NCBI GenBank assembly: GCA_910578615.1
Contig: CAJTRI010000011.1
Coordinates: 71,944-117,006 of the forward strand
From: an uncultured Duncaniella sp.
Lineage (GTDB): Bacteria; Bacteroidota; Bacteroidia; Bacteroidales; Muribaculaceae
Direction of reading: 5' to 3'
DNA: 45,063 nt
Every line of letters starts with the position of its first letter. The first letter of the stretch is position 1. The translations under genes were made by a program, and so were the position numbers. Of this stretch, positions 44,498 to 45,063 are shown piece by piece. Under the pieces are notes generated by a model. The model saw only the letters and a program-made list of their open reading frames with translations, had not been told where the DNA came from and did not search any database.

Positions 44498-45063
44498 ATG
44501 AAAGCTAAACGATTTACTCTGATGATTGTCGCCGTCATGGCCTTCTGTGCTGCAAACTCACAGTCCTATTATGACGATGACATATATTATGACGCATCCA
44601 AGGCGCCGAAAGAGAAGACGGTCAAACCAGTCCGGTCTTCCGGCTCCAACACGCAATATTACACCTATCCCGGCGTAGTGGTGGCCGAATATCCATCTGC
44701 CGACAACTATACGGTCAACGGTACGCGCACAATCAGCGTGGATGACTACAACCGTCGCGGCATCTTCGCCACAGACTCCTTGTCAAATGACACCACGGCT
44801 ACCGACTTCGCCTATACGCGACGCATAGAGCAATTCTACAATCCCGAAATCGTAAGCGCCTCGGGAGACAAGGAACTTGCCGGAATCTACTACGCCGAAC
44901 CGGCACAGGTCAACATCTACGTAAACACCCCTTCATCCTACTGGGGATATGACTATTTCTATCCCTCCTATGCCTCATGGTATTCCCCGTATTGGAGTCC
45001 CGGCTGGCGCTGGAACTCTCCATGGTATTGGAACTCCTGGTATGACCCGTACTGGTCATGGAA
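44498..45063 (+). CDS. Exported Trp/Tyr-rich protein, 3' end beyond window
   Basis: The frame opens at 44498 and stays open to the right edge (188 full codons). It has a signal peptide (MKAKRFTLMIVAVMAFCAANS) followed by an acidic Tyr-rich stretch (YYDDDIYYDASK), a middle region with ISVDDYNRRGIF, and from about residue 145 a segment built almost only of Trp, Tyr, Pro, Ser and Asn (for example YSPYWSPGWRWNSPWYW). Such aromatic low-complexity tails occur in exported Bacteroidales proteins of unknown function. I do not recognise the family. It has its own promoter. Confidence 0.78.
   Translation, partial: MKAKRFTLMIVAVMAFCAANSQSYYDDDIYYDASKAPKEKTVKPVRSSGSNTQYYTYPGVVVAEYPSADNYTVNGTRTISVDDYNRRGIFATDSLSNDTTATDFAYTRRIEQFYNPEIVSASGDKELAGIYYAEPAQVNIYVNTPSSYWGYDYFYPSYASWYSPYWSPGWRWNSPWYWNSWYDPYWSW

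Noticed and set aside
1..45063. Search for CRISPR arrays, tRNA or rRNA genes, insertion sequences and phage genes
   Set aside because: No spaced repeats, cloverleaf-like sequence, transposase or integrase motifs were found by eye; gene spacing leaves little room for them.

Overview
The window looks like part of a Bacteroidota (Bacteroidales) chromosome. Pointers are TTTG-N20-TAnnTTTG promoters, weak use of Shine-Dalgarno sites, AT-rich leaders, many signal peptides beginning MKK, and Bacteroides-type glycoside hydrolase (GH) families. A gut Muribaculaceae-like genome is my guess; no marker gene here proves it.

Positions 1-40836 hold 17 genes, all on the minus strand, all for exported proteins, nearly all carbohydrate-active enzymes. 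Transcription runs from right to left. A promoter near 40871-40902 starts a 12-gene run: GH127, GH141, GH78, a GH138-like protein, a GH137-like/GH2 fusion with malectin and CBM-like modules, two GH2 genes, GH106, an SGNH esterase, a DUF5703/GH95-like protein, another GH2 and a PL1-like pectate lyase. The run ends at a strong terminator (10291-10333). A new promoter (10251-10282) starts a second run: GH95, GH140, a GH78-sialidase fusion, a GH43-like lipoprotein and a sialidase-fold protein cut by the left edge. Most genes overlap or lie less than 30 nt apart.

The set matches the enzymes known from Bacteroides thetaiotaomicron for rhamnogalacturonan II (RG-II), the most complex pectin: apiosidase (GH140), L-galactosidase/fucosidase (GH95), GH141, GH138 and GH137 types, GH127, rhamnosidases (GH78, GH106) and four GH2 catalytic domains. 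Catalytic residues seen in the GH140, GH138-like, GH127, GH95, GH43-like and GH2 proteins are intact. Only two enzymes carry a lipobox, so most of the work should take place in the periplasm. No SusC/SusD pair, transporter or regulator lies inside the window. The substrate is an inference from family content, not proven by sequence.

From 41047 to the right edge the genes are on the plus strand and belong to core functions: a small unknown lipoprotein, thymidine kinase (tdk), a DUF3108 protein, a 5'-nucleotidase-like metallophosphoesterase, and a Trp/Tyr-rich exported protein cut by the right edge. No RNA genes, insertion sequences or CRISPR arrays were seen.
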